Shown in pieces: positions 17,716-27,135 of a stretch of DNA of 64,000 nt (its first letter is position 1; each line of letters opens with the position of its first letter). This DNA is from Bacillaceae bacterium (lineage in GTDB: Bacteria > Bacillota > Bacilli > Bacillales > Alkalibacillaceae): contig JACDOD010000002.1 of assembly GCA_017656265.1 (NCBI GenBank), forward strand, positions 216,810-280,809, given 5' to 3'. The notes under the pieces are model-generated. The model ran no database searches. It worked only from the letters and a program-made list of their open reading frames with translations, and was not told the DNA's origin. The position numbers were made by a program, and so were the translations under genes.

Positions 17716-18906
17716 TTAACCTGCTGCAACTTTTTGTTTTTCTTTCTGGTAATCCACCCAGGTAAGCAAGAAAACAACTAAGAAAAAGAAACTGGACATT
17801 CCAAAAACGGTTCCAAGATCTAAACCGAAGACTTGAGCAATGGAACCGAATAAAATGCCGCTCATCCCAATCCCCAGATCGATTGAAGAATAAAACATAC
17901 CATTGGCCACTCCACTGCGTTCAGGAGTGGTTTTAGAAATCACCCAGGCCTGCAGTCCAGGCATCATGGAACCGAACCCAATTCCGAATAGACCTCCAGC
18001 AATGGCGAGCATCCAGGAATTATGGGCATACACAAGAATCCACATGGCCACGAACGCAATCAACGAGGAACCCAGAATAAGATGCCATGGCCCCTTTAAG
18101 TCATAAAACCTTCCGGACAGCGGACGGAAAATCGTTGCCATAATGGCATTCACCAGATAAAAGAGAAAAATATGCTCAATGCTCCGGTTTTCCCCAAAGA
18201 TGACAAGGAACGTAATAATAGATCCATAGGCAAAGGTGGTCATCAGCGTCACAAAGGCAGGGTACCAGCTGTTTTTGTCAATCAATGACCCAAAAAAAGA
18301 AAACTTTGTGTCGCTTATAGAAGTATTCTGAACAACCTCGGGCGTGCGAAAAGCCGTCAAAGAAAACAGTATGAATCCTACTGTACCTAAAACTGCAGAT
18401 ATCATAATCAACAGGTTAAAGGAATAGTTTTGAAAGATAAAAATGCCAAGACTCGGGGCGATAATCATTCCGATTGTAGCGGAAAGACCAAAGTATCCCA
18501 TACCTTCTCCAATTCTGCTTCTGGGAACTAAGTCCACGCCTGCTGTCCCATTCACCGTTGTAGACCAGCCCCAGGCCACCCCATGAATGAAACGCAAAAA
18601 CAGAAGCAGAAAGATGATTTGCGTTAACGGGTACACCATCGTTAATAAGAGTAACGACAACGAACCAATTAAAACGAGTTTTTTTCGGGTCTGGCTCTCC
18701 AGTAAAAAGCCGATATAAGGACGAATAATAATCGCCCCTATGGAAAACAGGGTTGTCACCAGCCCGACCTGTGTCGCCGTAGCTCCGATATCTTCAATGT
18801 AAGGAGGAAGGGTTGGAATGAGCATCTGAAAGCTCATAAACGTAAATCCATTCCCCAAAATTAACAAGACAAAGGGCAACGTCCACAATTTTGCATTCTG
18901 CTGCAT
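17716..18906 (-). CDS. MFS transporter
   Basis: About 396 residues with 12 predicted spans; family signatures RPYIGFLLESQTRKK (loop 2-3) and RPLSGRFYDLKG (loop 8-9). Drug- or metabolite-exporter type, substrate not deducible. ATG 18906 (MQQNAKLW) sits 7 bases from AAAGGTGGAG; the GTG at 18918 overlaps that site. Monocistronic with its own terminator. Confidence 0.83.
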   Translation of the reverse strand: MQQNAKLWTLPFVLLILGNGFTFMSFQMLIPTLPPYIEDIGATATQVGLVTTLFSIGAIIIRPYIGFLLESQTRKKLVLIGSLSLLLLTMVYPLTQIIFLLLFLRFIHGVAWGWSTTVNGTAGVDLVPRSRIGEGMGYFGLSATIGMIIAPSLGIFIFQNYSFNLLIMISAVLGTVGFILFSLTAFRTPEVVQNTSISDTKFSFFGSLIDKNSWYPAFVTLMTTFAYGSIITFLVIFGENRSIEHIFLFYLVNAIMATIFRPLSGRFYDLKGPWHLILGSSLIAFVAMWILVYAHNSWMLAIAGGLFGIGFGSMMPGLQAWVISKTTPERSGVANGMFYSSIDLGIGMSGILFGSIAQVFGLDLGTVFGMSSFFFLVVFLLTWVDYQKEKQKVAAG

Positions 18907-19140
18907 ATCGTTCTCCACCTTTTATGTAAACATCATCTTGAACTAGAAAATGCCGCCCGATTGGTCAAAAAAGACAAACGGGCGACAGATTTCATCAACT
19001 TTTTTATTGTCATATACAAACCATAGCACAATTATCGAAATTTGCCTATGAAAAAGGGTTTTACAAAAAATGTAATTTTTATCAAAAGGTAAAATTCAAT
19101 TGTCGGAATATGGGAGTCTTATAGATTCGACATTCATTTA

Positions 19141-19689
19141 CTATTGTATTTTTATTACTTTCTCTACTTTAGCAGTGGGGTGTATAGTCCAGGTATCTGA
19201 ATAGACCAGTTCTTCCACAATACACGCAGGCCCAATTTTTACAGAAGTACCTTTAATGTAGTTAGCAAATGTGGAATGAACAAGTATTTCTTCACCAATA
19301 ATTTCGCTACATTCTAATTGTCTCTTTAAAGATAATGTTTTTCTTTCTGCATGAACGTTAATAAAGTTACCTAGTAGTGATCGTATATGACAAATACCAG
19401 AAATACTTAATTCAATATGATCTGCTTGTATAGAGACAGCTTGTATATTCCCTTTTGCTCGAATGTTTTTTGCGTTAATCCCCCTGGTAAATTTAAGGTA
19501 TCCATTACTATAAATACTTGTTGTCATTCCTTCTTCGAGAGTCATCATTCCCGTGTTAACAATTTCCGTAGCTTTTAAAAACTTAAATGAAGAGACACCT
19601 TTGTTGCTTAATTGATGGACACACGTTTCGCCTAAAACAGTACGGTGAAGATATGGCAAATGACCAATAGGAAATTCAAAGATGATCAT
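19141..19689 (-). CDS. hypothetical protein, possibly beta-helical (bactofilin-like)
   Basis: 182 residues without signal peptide or membrane segment. The middle (GYLKFTRGINAKNIRAKGN, then QAVSIQADHIELSISG) has the alternating hydrophobic rungs seen in polymer-forming bactofilins such as B. subtilis YhbE/YhbF, but no diagnostic motif. ATG 19689 has only a weak upstream site. Codon use is more AT-rich than the conserved genes, as for the following gene. Confidence 0.5.
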   Translation of the reverse strand: MIIFEFPIGHLPYLHRTVLGETCVHQLSNKGVSSFKFLKATEIVNTGMMTLEEGMTTSIYSNGYLKFTRGINAKNIRAKGNIQAVSIQADHIELSISGICHIRSLLGNFINVHAERKTLSLKRQLECSEIIGEEILVHSTFANYIKGTSVKIGPACIVEELVYSDTWTIHPTAKVEKVIKIQ

Positions 19690-19777
19690 ATATAATTAAG
19701 GTAAAATATGGATGTTGGATGGGCTGCTTTTTTTATTAAGAAGGGTAAAATCTTTTAAAAAAATGTGGAGGCTTATA

Positions 19778-20374
19778 ATGTTAAAGGAAATTTGGTTCAT
19801 CATATTATTTTTGTTTCTAACGGCATGCTATCAAACTAACGAGATTAGTACAGTAGATAAAAATGCTAATAATATGAAAAATATGGACAGCTCATCTAGT
19901 TTAAGGAATGATACAACACAAAAAATATTTGACTGGAGAGAAGCGGTACATACTTTCACCATCGAAAATTTTAACAGTAAAGGTCATGACACCCTTAGCA
20001 TTTCTCTTCCTGATGAATGGGGAGCCATTACGACGCAATACGAGGGAGCGTATACGATAGTGAATGAGCAGGGGGAACGGATTGGAGAATGGTCGATTGT
20101 TGGACAGTCACCTGATCAGCCGGATGGTTTCCTGCCCAATCATATTGAATCGGAAGAGAAAGAAGCGATTCAGACAAAGCTGGGGAAAGGGCATATTTAT
20201 CAGCTGGAATTAAGTCTTTCCGATCCTGAAACAAATGAGTCTTCTTCTCTCTATATGGTTTATGTCCTCATCCCAATTGCAAACATGGACCAGTCGTACA
20301 ACTTTTTCATAGAGTTTCCATCTAGGCAAGCAGCCAAACACTATATGGAAGTGATAAAGGACTTGTTACAGTAA
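19778..20374 (+). CDS. lipoprotein of unknown function
   Basis: 198 residues with a signal peptide and lipobox FLTAC (Cys17), so probably anchored on the outer face of the membrane. Mature part contains WGAITTQYEGAYTIVNEQGE and ends with PSRQAAKHYMEVIKDLLQ. ATG 19778 follows GTGGAGG at correct spacing; the earlier TTG 19712 lacks a site and would bury the signal peptide. No family recognised. A decayed partial copy lies 300 bases downstream. Confidence 0.75.
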   Translation: MLKEIWFIILFLFLTACYQTNEISTVDKNANNMKNMDSSSSLRNDTTQKIFDWREAVHTFTIENFNSKGHDTLSISLPDEWGAITTQYEGAYTIVNEQGERIGEWSIVGQSPDQPDGFLPNHIESEEKEAIQTKLGKGHIYQLELSLSDPETNESSSLYMVYVLIPIANMDQSYNFFIEFPSRQAAKHYMEVIKDLLQ

Positions 20375-20479
20375 TCAGCTTTTTGGATGATCAGGACTGT
20401 AAATCAAAGCTGGTGCAGCAAATGCAGGTATCAGGGGTGAATAATGGTTTAGAAAAAAGATGAGTTGATAGGTTTTTAG

Positions 20480-20656
20480 TATCCTGGAGTTCTGCATCGG
20501 GCAGTCGAAGGAGGTTCGTTTGTCCAGTAAATCGGAAAATACCCACCCTGATTTACTGGAGGAGAGCTTTAAACAGCGATGTTCAGATTACAGATGATTA
20601 TGACCTTAGTTTCGCCAATCCTTTTGCCGCAAAATCATACGAAAATCCAGAATAAA
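20480..20656 (+). pseudogene. possible gene remnant upstream of the lipoprotein relic
   Basis: Reading through one frame gives YWRRALNSDVQITDDYD then LSFANPFAAKSYENPE and a stop at 20654-20656; an upstream neighbouring frame gives VLHRAVEGGSFVQ. The peptide looks protein-like (mixed composition, codon-like) but has no start. Family not recognised. Confidence 0.3.
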
Positions 20657-20675
20657 AGGAAGACATCTACTTAAG

Positions 20676-20852
20676 AGAATGATACAACACAAAAAGTATT
20701 TAGTTAGAACGAGGAGATACAAACATTCACCATCGAAAAATTAAACAGTAAAGGTCATGACACCATTAGCATTTTGATCACTTATAGAATTAAGCTTTCC
20801 CGGTCCTTAAACAAATCACTCTTCCTCTCTTTATATGGTTTATGTCCTCAGA
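20676..20852 (+). pseudogene. decayed partial copy of the lipoprotein gene at 19778
   Basis: Matches 19907-20270 with an internal deletion: GAATGATACAACACAAAAA, then CATTCACCATCGAAAA and AACAGTAAAGGTCATGACAC, a jump, then TATATGGTTTATGTCCTCA. Frame is broken by several stops. A relic of a tandem duplication. Confidence 0.8.
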
Positions 20853-20898
20853 TGATAGAGGAATTATTTTTTTACTTGATGAAAGGGGGTAAATTTTA

Positions 20899-21384
20899 GT
20901 GAAAAAAAGTATTTTAATATTTTTAGCATGCTTATTTACTATAGGATCATTGGTATCTGTTGGGTTAATTATAAAATATGACAGTGAACCTCCAGAAGTT
21001 CAAGGTGATTGGCCTGACAAAGATATAGATGAATTAATTAAAGATTCAGATTTAATAGCGATAGTTAAAGTAAAAGATAAAAAAATGAAAGAAGGAGAAA
21101 AAGAAGCAGGGCTAAAAAGGCAATATTCTACATTAAAAATAAAAGAGGTCATAAAAGGTAAACCGGGTAAAGATATCATTTTAAGTCAAGCACTTAATTT
21201 TGTGGATAAAGGTAAAGAGTATTTAATGTTTCTTTCAAAAGACTCAGATGGATATTACTACGAACTAACTAATGTATCTATTGTTCCAAAAAAGAACCGT
21301 AAGTTTAAATCTAAAATAAAGGGTTTGCAAGGAACTTTTTATGAAATTGAATTGATTAATAAAGTCAAGGAAAAAGTAAAATAA
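20899..21384 (+). CDS. membrane-anchored or secreted hypothetical protein
   Basis: 161 residues: N-terminal signal/anchor helix (about 4-26), then a soluble lysine-rich domain with STLKIKEVIKGKPG and VDKGKEYLMFLSKD, a pattern seen in a broad set of small extracytoplasmic Bacillus proteins with an OB/NTR-like fold. GTG 20899 follows GAAAGGGGGT. Strongly AT-rich compared with flanking conserved genes. Function unknown. Confidence 0.65.
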   Translation: MKKSILIFLACLFTIGSLVSVGLIIKYDSEPPEVQGDWPDKDIDELIKDSDLIAIVKVKDKKMKEGEKEAGLKRQYSTLKIKEVIKGKPGKDIILSQALNFVDKGKEYLMFLSKDSDGYYYELTNVSIVPKKNRKFKSKIKGLQGTFYEIELINKVKEKVK

Positions 21385-21675
21385 CACCTAGGATAATGAT
21401 TAACGTTTTTGTTCTTACTCACAGAAATTCTCCCAAAAACGATTAGTACCCAGGCTATTTGAAAAACTGTATTCCATATTTTTTAAAAAAAATCCCTCAC
21501 TCTGATACAGGGAGATCCTGTTAGGGGCATCGAACTTGTTGAAGATGCAGACAGAGGAGTAATAGATATAAAAAACTTTTAATACATTGGTCAAATTAAA
21601 GAGCAAAAAAAGAAATGAATAATTCTTCAGTGGACTGTTAGGATTAAATCAAAAGAAATGAAAGCAGGGAATAAA

Positions 21676-22962
21676 ATGAAAAAACAGTCCATAGGTTTAT
21701 ATGAAGGTATTGCTCTTTATATGGCCGCAATATTAGGTTCTGGGGTTCTGTTTTTGTCAGGGGTAACGGCTTCGATAGCAGGTCCAGCATCTATATTGTC
21801 CTGGTTACTTGTGATCATTCTCAGTTTTCCTCTGGCCTACTCATTTGCTTGTCTGGCACGTGATTATCCTGATGCTGGCGGGGCTGCAACATTTGTAAGA
21901 AAGGCATTTGGTTTTCATTCAGGAAATTTGGTGGGATGGTTTTATTTTGTCACTGCTGCCGTGGGACAGACCATTGTATCGTTGACCGGGGCATATTATG
22001 TCAGTCAGGCCTTTGATTTGCCACTGCGAGCCACACCTCTAATTGCTATAATGATACTAACCATTGCCGGTATAACGAATTATTATGGGGTCCAGGTAAG
22101 CGGGAAGGTGGCATTAATTCTCAGTGCATGTTTGCTCTTATTACTGTTGACTGCTGTTTTCGCTGCATTTCCGATGATTGAGTGGGCGCAGTTCTCACCT
22201 TTTCTTCCCCATGGGTGGTTTTCTGTCGGGACAGCTATGACTTTAATTTTATGGTCTTTTTTTGGCTGGGAAGCGATAACGAATCTGGCCGATCATTTTA
22301 AAAAGCCCGAAAGAAATATTGTGCGGAGTACCATCATTAGTGCGGTAATTATTGGAGCATTGTTTTTAGCATTAAGCTTAGTCACCATTGGAACAGGTAC
22401 ATATGGAAGTATTGAACGTGATCTTTCTCCCCTTGGCGTGATGATCGGGGAAAGACTGGGAATAGGGGCGAAAATGACTACAGGGATTATGGCCTTTATG
22501 ATTTGTACAGGTACATCCAACGCTTTTGTGGCTAGCTTAGCTCAGCTGGGATATTCCCTGAGCAGGGATGGAGCTTTTCCAAAAACATTGTCAGTTTTGC
22601 ATCCGGTTAAGCATATTCCCCGACGGATGGTGGTTTTTGTCATTGGGTTTGCTTCAGCAGGTGTTGTTGTTTCAGACTCTTTTTCTATAACCTTTGATGA
22701 CTTATTGTTTATTCCTACATCCCTTGGGATATTTGTCTATATTTTTTCAATGGCTGCTGGAGTCAAGCTTTTCAAAGGGCAAACACTACCGCGGTGGTGT
22801 TCGTCGCTTTCCCTTATTCTTTGTATCCTGGTACTTCCATTTTTTGAATGGTTTATCACGGTACCGATTTTCGTAACAGGGCTCTATTTTGGATATATGT
22901 TGTTCCTACAGAAGGAACGTTCTGAACCCGGGAGGATGGATGCGCATGAAGATATCAGATAA
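21676..22962 (+). CDS. APC-superfamily amino acid permease (YjeH-like)
   Basis: 428 residues, about 12 spans. ILGSGVLFLSG is the APC first-helix glycine motif and DAGGAATFVRKAFG the loop 2-3 motif; WSFFGWEAITNLADHFKKPERNI is typical of helix 6 and the conserved loop. Resembles YjeH-type exporters of neutral amino acids, but direction is not deducible. ATG 21676 has AGGGA 6 bases upstream. Its 3' end overlaps adaA by about 23 bases. Confidence 0.83.
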   Translation: MKKQSIGLYEGIALYMAAILGSGVLFLSGVTASIAGPASILSWLLVIILSFPLAYSFACLARDYPDAGGAATFVRKAFGFHSGNLVGWFYFVTAAVGQTIVSLTGAYYVSQAFDLPLRATPLIAIMILTIAGITNYYGVQVSGKVALILSACLLLLLLTAVFAAFPMIEWAQFSPFLPHGWFSVGTAMTLILWSFFGWEAITNLADHFKKPERNIVRSTIISAVIIGALFLALSLVTIGTGTYGSIERDLSPLGVMIGERLGIGAKMTTGIMAFMICTGTSNAFVASLAQLGYSLSRDGAFPKTLSVLHPVKHIPRRMVVFVIGFASAGVVVSDSFSITFDDLLFIPTSLGIFVYIFSMAAGVKLFKGQTLPRWCSSLSLILCILVLPFFEWFITVPIFVTGLYFGYMLFLQKERSEPGRMDAHEDIR

Positions 22963-23509
22963 ACTTACAGTAGAAGTCATGTGGAAAGCCACAGTAACTT
23001 GTGATGTCCGTTATGATGGTGAATTTTTTTATGCCGTAATAACAACAGGAATTTTTTGCCGACCTTCCTGCAAATCAAAAACCCCGCAATTGAAAAATAT
23101 CCGTTTTTTTAAATATACTCGAGAGGCAATGAGAGAAGGGTTCCGCCCGTGCAAGAGATGTCGTCCCGACCTCTACGTTAAGCATTACGATCCATCACAG
23201 GAAATTGTGGAGGATGTCAAAACGATACTGGAAAACCGTTATTATGAAACAATCCAATTAAAAAGACTGGCTCAGGATGTGGGTTTGAGTCCATTTTACC
23301 TGAACAGGCTGTTTAAAGAAAAAACAGGGTTCACGCCCCGGCAGTATCTTGAAAAAGTAAGAATCAGTAAAGCAGTTTTGTTGTTAAAAACTACCGATTT
23401 GAGCAGCACAGAAATATGCTTTCAAATTGGCTACGGAAATTTATCAAGTTTTTACAAAGCTTTTAAAAACATGACAGGCTGCTCACCTGGACAATATAGG
23501 GTGAATTAG
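22940..23509 (+). CDS. adaA: AdaA-like methylphosphotriester-DNA methyltransferase/activator
   Basis: About 189 residues, two domains. N-terminal Ada zinc domain: GIFCRPSCKS (Cys40, Cys44) and RPCKRCRPD (Cys71, Cys74); Cys40 would accept methyl groups from DNA phosphotriesters. C-terminal AraC-type double HTH: LSPFYLNRLFKEKTGFTPRQYL and IGYGNLSSFYKAFKNMTG. So it should switch on an adaptive alkylation response; no alkyltransferase partner (adaB) is next to it. Start 22940 (or 22946) follows GGGAGG and lies within the permease gene. Confidence 0.88.
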   Translation: MRMKISDKLTVEVMWKATVTCDVRYDGEFFYAVITTGIFCRPSCKSKTPQLKNIRFFKYTREAMREGFRPCKRCRPDLYVKHYDPSQEIVEDVKTILENRYYETIQLKRLAQDVGLSPFYLNRLFKEKTGFTPRQYLEKVRISKAVLLLKTTDLSSTEICFQIGYGNLSSFYKAFKNMTGCSPGQYRVN

Positions 23510-23636
23510 TTTTGAAATTCTTAATAGCCGATTATTATACCTCAAGCAAGTCATCGGTGATTGTTTAGAAAATTATCCCCCACAGCATGGAGTCTAAAAC
23601 AATAATTAACTGAAATTTCATAAAAATATGATAAAT

Positions 23637-23646
23637 ATGGTAAAAT
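23637..23646 (+). promoter_or_regulatory. extended -10 promoter of the cupin gene
   Basis: TATGGTAAAAT-type extended -10 (TGnTAAAAT), about 57 bases before ATG 23703. The same box precedes 35516 and 44344. No strong -35. Confidence 0.45.
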
Positions 23647-23702
23647 GAATACTGTAATAGGTGATGAGAAAACAATGAAATGAAAATTCGAGGAGGGTGC
23701 GG

Positions 23703-24260
23703 ATGTCTGATGGAAAAGAAGGCCGTTCGATCACTCACAAATTTACAGGTGAACGAATTACGTTTTTAGAAACGAGTGATGAAACAGGCGGGGCATATGA
23801 GTATATCGAAGTATTTTTGCCGCCGGGAGGAGAAGGCCCGCCTTTGCACTACCACAGGAATTTTGAAGAGAGTTTTGAGGTACTTGAAGGTGAGTTGAAG
23901 ATTCTTTTTGGGGAAGGAGAAAAAGTATTAAAAGCAGGAGACACGCTTGTTGTTCCAAAGGAAACCAATCATACGTTTTTGAATGCATCTGACGAAAACA
24001 CCGTTACATTTAGGGTAAAAATTGAGCCTGCCCATCAGTTTGAGCAGTCGATGAGAATTCTGTACGGTTTAATTGAAGACGGTAAAACGAATGAAGAAGG
24101 ATTGCCACACAATAAAATCCATGCAGCCTTAATATTGGATATGCAGGATTCACGTGTGGTCAAGCTGCCATTTTTGTTAAAATTGCTGCTTAATTATCTG
24201 GCGAAGAAAGGAAGAAAAAAAGGGATTGATCAGGAGTTAATCCAAACGTATGCAAAATAA
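23703..24260 (+). CDS. cupin-domain protein
   Basis: 185 residues with one cupin barrel: motif 1 PPLHYHRNFEESFEVLEGE (metal-binding His-His-Glu) and motif 2 GDTLVVPKETNHTFLNAS. C-terminal 60 residues are helical and basic. Could be an isomerase, dioxygenase or binding protein; substrate unknown. ATG 23703 follows AGGAGG at 6 bases; the GTG at 23697 abuts the site. Confidence 0.8.
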   Translation: MSDGKEGRSITHKFTGERITFLETSDETGGAYEYIEVFLPPGGEGPPLHYHRNFEESFEVLEGELKILFGEGEKVLKAGDTLVVPKETNHTFLNASDENTVTFRVKIEPAHQFEQSMRILYGLIEDGKTNEEGLPHNKIHAALILDMQDSRVVKLPFLLKLLLNYLAKKGRKKGIDQELIQTYAK

Positions 24261-24427
24261 TGCTCCACTGGAATTGCATTATGTCTGAAGAAATATAGCG
24301 CTTTTCTTGTCTGCGATTCTTTTTTAAAACAACAAAACCTGAATAATAGGTATTTTTGATAAAAAATGCATAATCAATTTCTATTTTCACAGACAAATAG
24401 ATTTTTAGCTTCATTTTTCATTAACAC

Positions 24428-24961
24428 TTATTTTAACTTTTCATAATGTTTTTGCATGCGTTTCGATAATTTGACATATTCACCAAGTATAAAACGTCCA
24501 TCTCTTACCAGGCCCCCTCCCAGGTTACTATAGAATGAATCCCAGTCATCTTTCATTTTTTTAATAATTTCAACTTCATTTTCATTTAATCCTTCTCTTA
24601 TGGATAATATATTCCCTATGAGTGGATAGGAAAACAAGTCCTTCCCGTTTAAGAGGTTTTTTATTTCATCGGGCGATAAATATAAAGTGATATAGGCTCT
24701 GAGCTTACTTTCCTGGTCATTTATTGCCCAAAAAAGCAACGTAAGGTTTTCATCATTGGGCTGTTCGATCACATGATCAAAGTCATGAAATACAAAAACA
24801 GCATTACTCCTATATATTCTATCCATCGCTACTGACATTTGGTGTTCTAAAGATTGGACTTGATGATGTTTAGTATTCCCCCATATTACAGTAAAGACGA
24901 GTATAATTGATAAAATAATAGTCGTTCCATGCTTTTTTAATTTGTTAAGGTAAAATTCCAT
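24428..24961 (-). CDS. membrane-anchored hypothetical protein
   Basis: 177 residues: N-terminal transmembrane anchor (about 12-28), then a helical, charged soluble part predicted outside. Resembles in layout the protein at 50081 (short anchor, roughly 170-residue helical domain) but without clear sequence identity. ATG 24961 follows GTTGAGG. No family recognised. Confidence 0.6.
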   Translation of the reverse strand: MEFYLNKLKKHGTTIILSIILVFTVIWGNTKHHQVQSLEHQMSVAMDRIYRSNAVFVFHDFDHVIEQPNDENLTLLFWAINDQESKLRAYITLYLSPDEIKNLLNGKDLFSYPLIGNILSIREGLNENEVEIIKKMKDDWDSFYSNLGGGLVRDGRFILGEYVKLSKRMQKHYEKLK

Positions 24962-25156
24962 AACCTCAACACCCTTTCGATTTTAAATTTCATAACAATT
25001 TTTTACTCCCCTCATTATTTAACAAATAATACCATAAGAGGGCTAATATTGAATAATAATATGGCTGTTCATGCTGAATAGTGCTTTTGTATTTGACACG
25101 AAGGCCCCTTTAAATTTGTCCGTCAAGTCATGAGGGGTGCAAAGCTTTTTTCATCA

Positions 25157-25185
25157 TTGACATTAACGTTAACGTAAACTAGAAT
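25157..25185 (+). promoter_or_regulatory. promoter and likely operator of the MerR-acyl-CoA operon
   Basis: TTGACA (25157-25162), 17-base spacer, TAGAAT (25180-25185). The spacer holds TTAACGTTAACGTAAA, a dyad of the kind assigned to LiuR-type MerR regulators of branched-chain/fatty acid degradation. Self-repression is likely. Confidence 0.6.
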
Positions 25186-25222
25186 ATAAGTACATAAAAT
25201 TTTCAGAAAGTTGTGAAACAAA

Positions 25223-25618
25223 ATGGAGCAAACCTACACTATATCCGATCTTGCCCATGAATTTGATATCAGTACCAGAACCATTCGCTATTACGAGGAG
25301 CGGGGGCTGATTCATCCCGGCCGGACAGAGGGCGGTCAGCGAACCTATTCCCGAAAAGACCGGACGCGGCTTCGTCTCATTTTGCGAGGGAAGCGGTTTG
25401 GCTTTTCCCTTGAGGAAATTGCTGAAATGATCAATATGTTTGATCAGGATCGCTCCGGGAAAAAGCAGCTGGAGGTTACGATCCAGTATGGCAGGAAAAA
25501 AATCAAGGAGGTGGATGATAAAATTCAGGATATGATAGCGCTAAGGGACGAAATGGAATCATTGCTTCAAGATTTTCAGTCACGTTTAAAACAAATAAAG
25601 GGGGAGGAATCACGTTGA
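25223..25618 (+). CDS. MerR-family regulator of the acyl-CoA operon
   Basis: 131 residues: winged HTH YTISDLAHEFDISTRTIRYYEERGLIHPGRTEGGQRTYS, then a dimerisation coiled coil (about 80-128). No Cys cluster, so not a metal sensor; resembles LiuR-like regulators that sense acyl-CoA. ATG 25223, last bases overlap the TTG of the ligase gene. Presumed regulator of 25223-28802 via the dyad at 25163-25178. Confidence 0.85.
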   Translation: MEQTYTISDLAHEFDISTRTIRYYEERGLIHPGRTEGGQRTYSRKDRTRLRLILRGKRFGFSLEEIAEMINMFDQDRSGKKQLEVTIQYGRKKIKEVDDKIQDMIALRDEMESLLQDFQSRLKQIKGEESR

Positions 25619-27135
25619 ATATTTCCGAATTGCTGGCAAGAAATGCGAGAAAGTTTCCGAACAAAGAGGGATTTGTCTCCGGGAAGGAACGTTTCACGTA
25701 TAAAGACGTCGATCAAAAGGTCAATCAGCTGGCCAACGCCTTAAATGAAAAAGGAATTACTCAGGGAGACAAGGTGATTTTATTTTCACCCAATACGATG
25801 GACTTTGTGTACAGTTATTTTGCTGTGCAGCGTCTTGGTGCCATCATTGTGCCGATAAACGCCAAACTCACCACTGAAGAAATCCGTTATATTCTGGAAC
25901 ATAGTGAGGCAAAAGCATTGATTGGTCATGAACTGCTCTGGGCACAGGTGATCCCGCTTGTTGAAGAATATCCGATACTCTGGATCACCACAGGAAAACC
26001 GAGTCACCCCGGAGTGGAAATTTTAAATGACGTAATTGAAAGCGGTTCCAATGCGCCAATTGAAAGTGCCTTAAAAGAAGATGACCTTTCCACCATGCTG
26101 TACACATCCGGTACTACAGGCAGACCAAAGGGTGTGCTGCTGTCCCAGCGGAGTGCCTTAACGGTGGCCACCATGATGTGCATAGAAACCGGAATGAACG
26201 ATGACTCACGGATTTTGCACATGATGCCTCTCAGCCACTCAGCACCGCTGCACCTCTTTTTCGTCGCAGGAACGTATGTGGGCGCAACCCATGTATTGGC
26301 TCCAACCTTCACACCAGATTTGCTGCTTCAGCTTGTATCTACAGAAAAAATCACCCACTTTTTCGGAGCACCTGTAGCCTACCTGCTGACTGCAAAACAC
26401 CCAGAGATTGAACAATATGACTTGTCCAGTGTAAAACGATGGATTTATGGGGGAGCTCCTCTGTCCAAAATGGAAGTGCAATTTGTTCAGGAAAAATTCC
26501 AGACAGATCAGCTCATGTGTGTATATGGGCTTACCGAAGCCGGACCAAACGGCACGTTCCTTAGCCCGGAAGATCATCAAACGAAAGCCGGAAGTATTGG
26601 CAAGCGGGCTGCATTGAACTGTGAAGTGCGAATTGTGAATGCGGAAGGTGAGGATGTTGAACCGGGCGAAATCGGGGAAATCATCTTGCGCGGGGAAGGC
26701 AATATGGCCGGCTATTACAAAGATGACGAAAAAACGAAGGAAGCGATAAAGGAAGGCTGGCTCTATACCGGTGATATGGCTAAATTTGATGAAGACGGCT
26801 ATATCTGGGTTGTGGACCGAAAGAAAGACATGATTATTTCCGGTGGGGTCAACATTTATCCAAAGGAAATTGAAGATACATTGAAAACCCATCCGGCCAT
26901 TGAGGATGTGGCCGTTATCGGAACACCACATCCGGACTGGGGCGAAACGGTGAAAGCCTTCGTGGTGGCAAGTGAGCCGATGGAAAACCTGGAACAGACA
27001 TGCAAAGACTTCCTGAAAGGGAAACTGGCGAAATTCAAAATTCCGCGGGTGTATGAGCAAATCGATGAACTTCCCCGCAATGCCACCGGGAAAATTTTAA
27101 AACATCAGCTTCGGGAAAAGGAGCATGTGCAATGA
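25615..27135 (+). CDS. acyl-CoA ligase (AMP-forming)
   Basis: 506-residue adenylate-forming enzyme: converts a carboxylic acid, ATP and CoA to acyl-CoA. A3 loop YTSGTTGRPKG (163-173), A5 YGLTEAGP, A7 YTGDMAKFDEDGYIWVVDRKKDMI, and A10 PRNATGKILK with the catalytic Lys. Medium- or long-chain fatty acid type; chain length not deducible. TTG start at 25615 overlaps the MerR stop and follows GGGGGAGG. Ends in ATGA with the dehydrogenase gene. Confidence 0.9.
   Translation: MNISELLARNARKFPNKEGFVSGKERFTYKDVDQKVNQLANALNEKGITQGDKVILFSPNTMDFVYSYFAVQRLGAIIVPINAKLTTEEIRYILEHSEAKALIGHELLWAQVIPLVEEYPILWITTGKPSHPGVEILNDVIESGSNAPIESALKEDDLSTMLYTSGTTGRPKGVLLSQRSALTVATMMCIETGMNDDSRILHMMPLSHSAPLHLFFVAGTYVGATHVLAPTFTPDLLLQLVSTEKITHFFGAPVAYLLTAKHPEIEQYDLSSVKRWIYGGAPLSKMEVQFVQEKFQTDQLMCVYGLTEAGPNGTFLSPEDHQTKAGSIGKRAALNCEVRIVNAEGEDVEPGEIGEIILRGEGNMAGYYKDDEKTKEAIKEGWLYTGDMAKFDEDGYIWVVDRKKDMIISGGVNIYPKEIEDTLKTHPAIEDVAVIGTPHPDWGETVKAFVVASEPMENLEQTCKDFLKGKLAKFKIPRVYEQIDELPRNATGKILKHQLREKEHVQ

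Noticed and set aside
21415..21606. 63-codon minus-strand frame
   Set aside because: No ribosome binding site; the plus strand instead shows a short readable tail (GIELVEDADRGVIDIKNF), too short to call.
26239..27060. 273-codon minus-strand frame inside the acyl-CoA ligase
   Set aside because: Antisense shadow of a clear enzyme gene.
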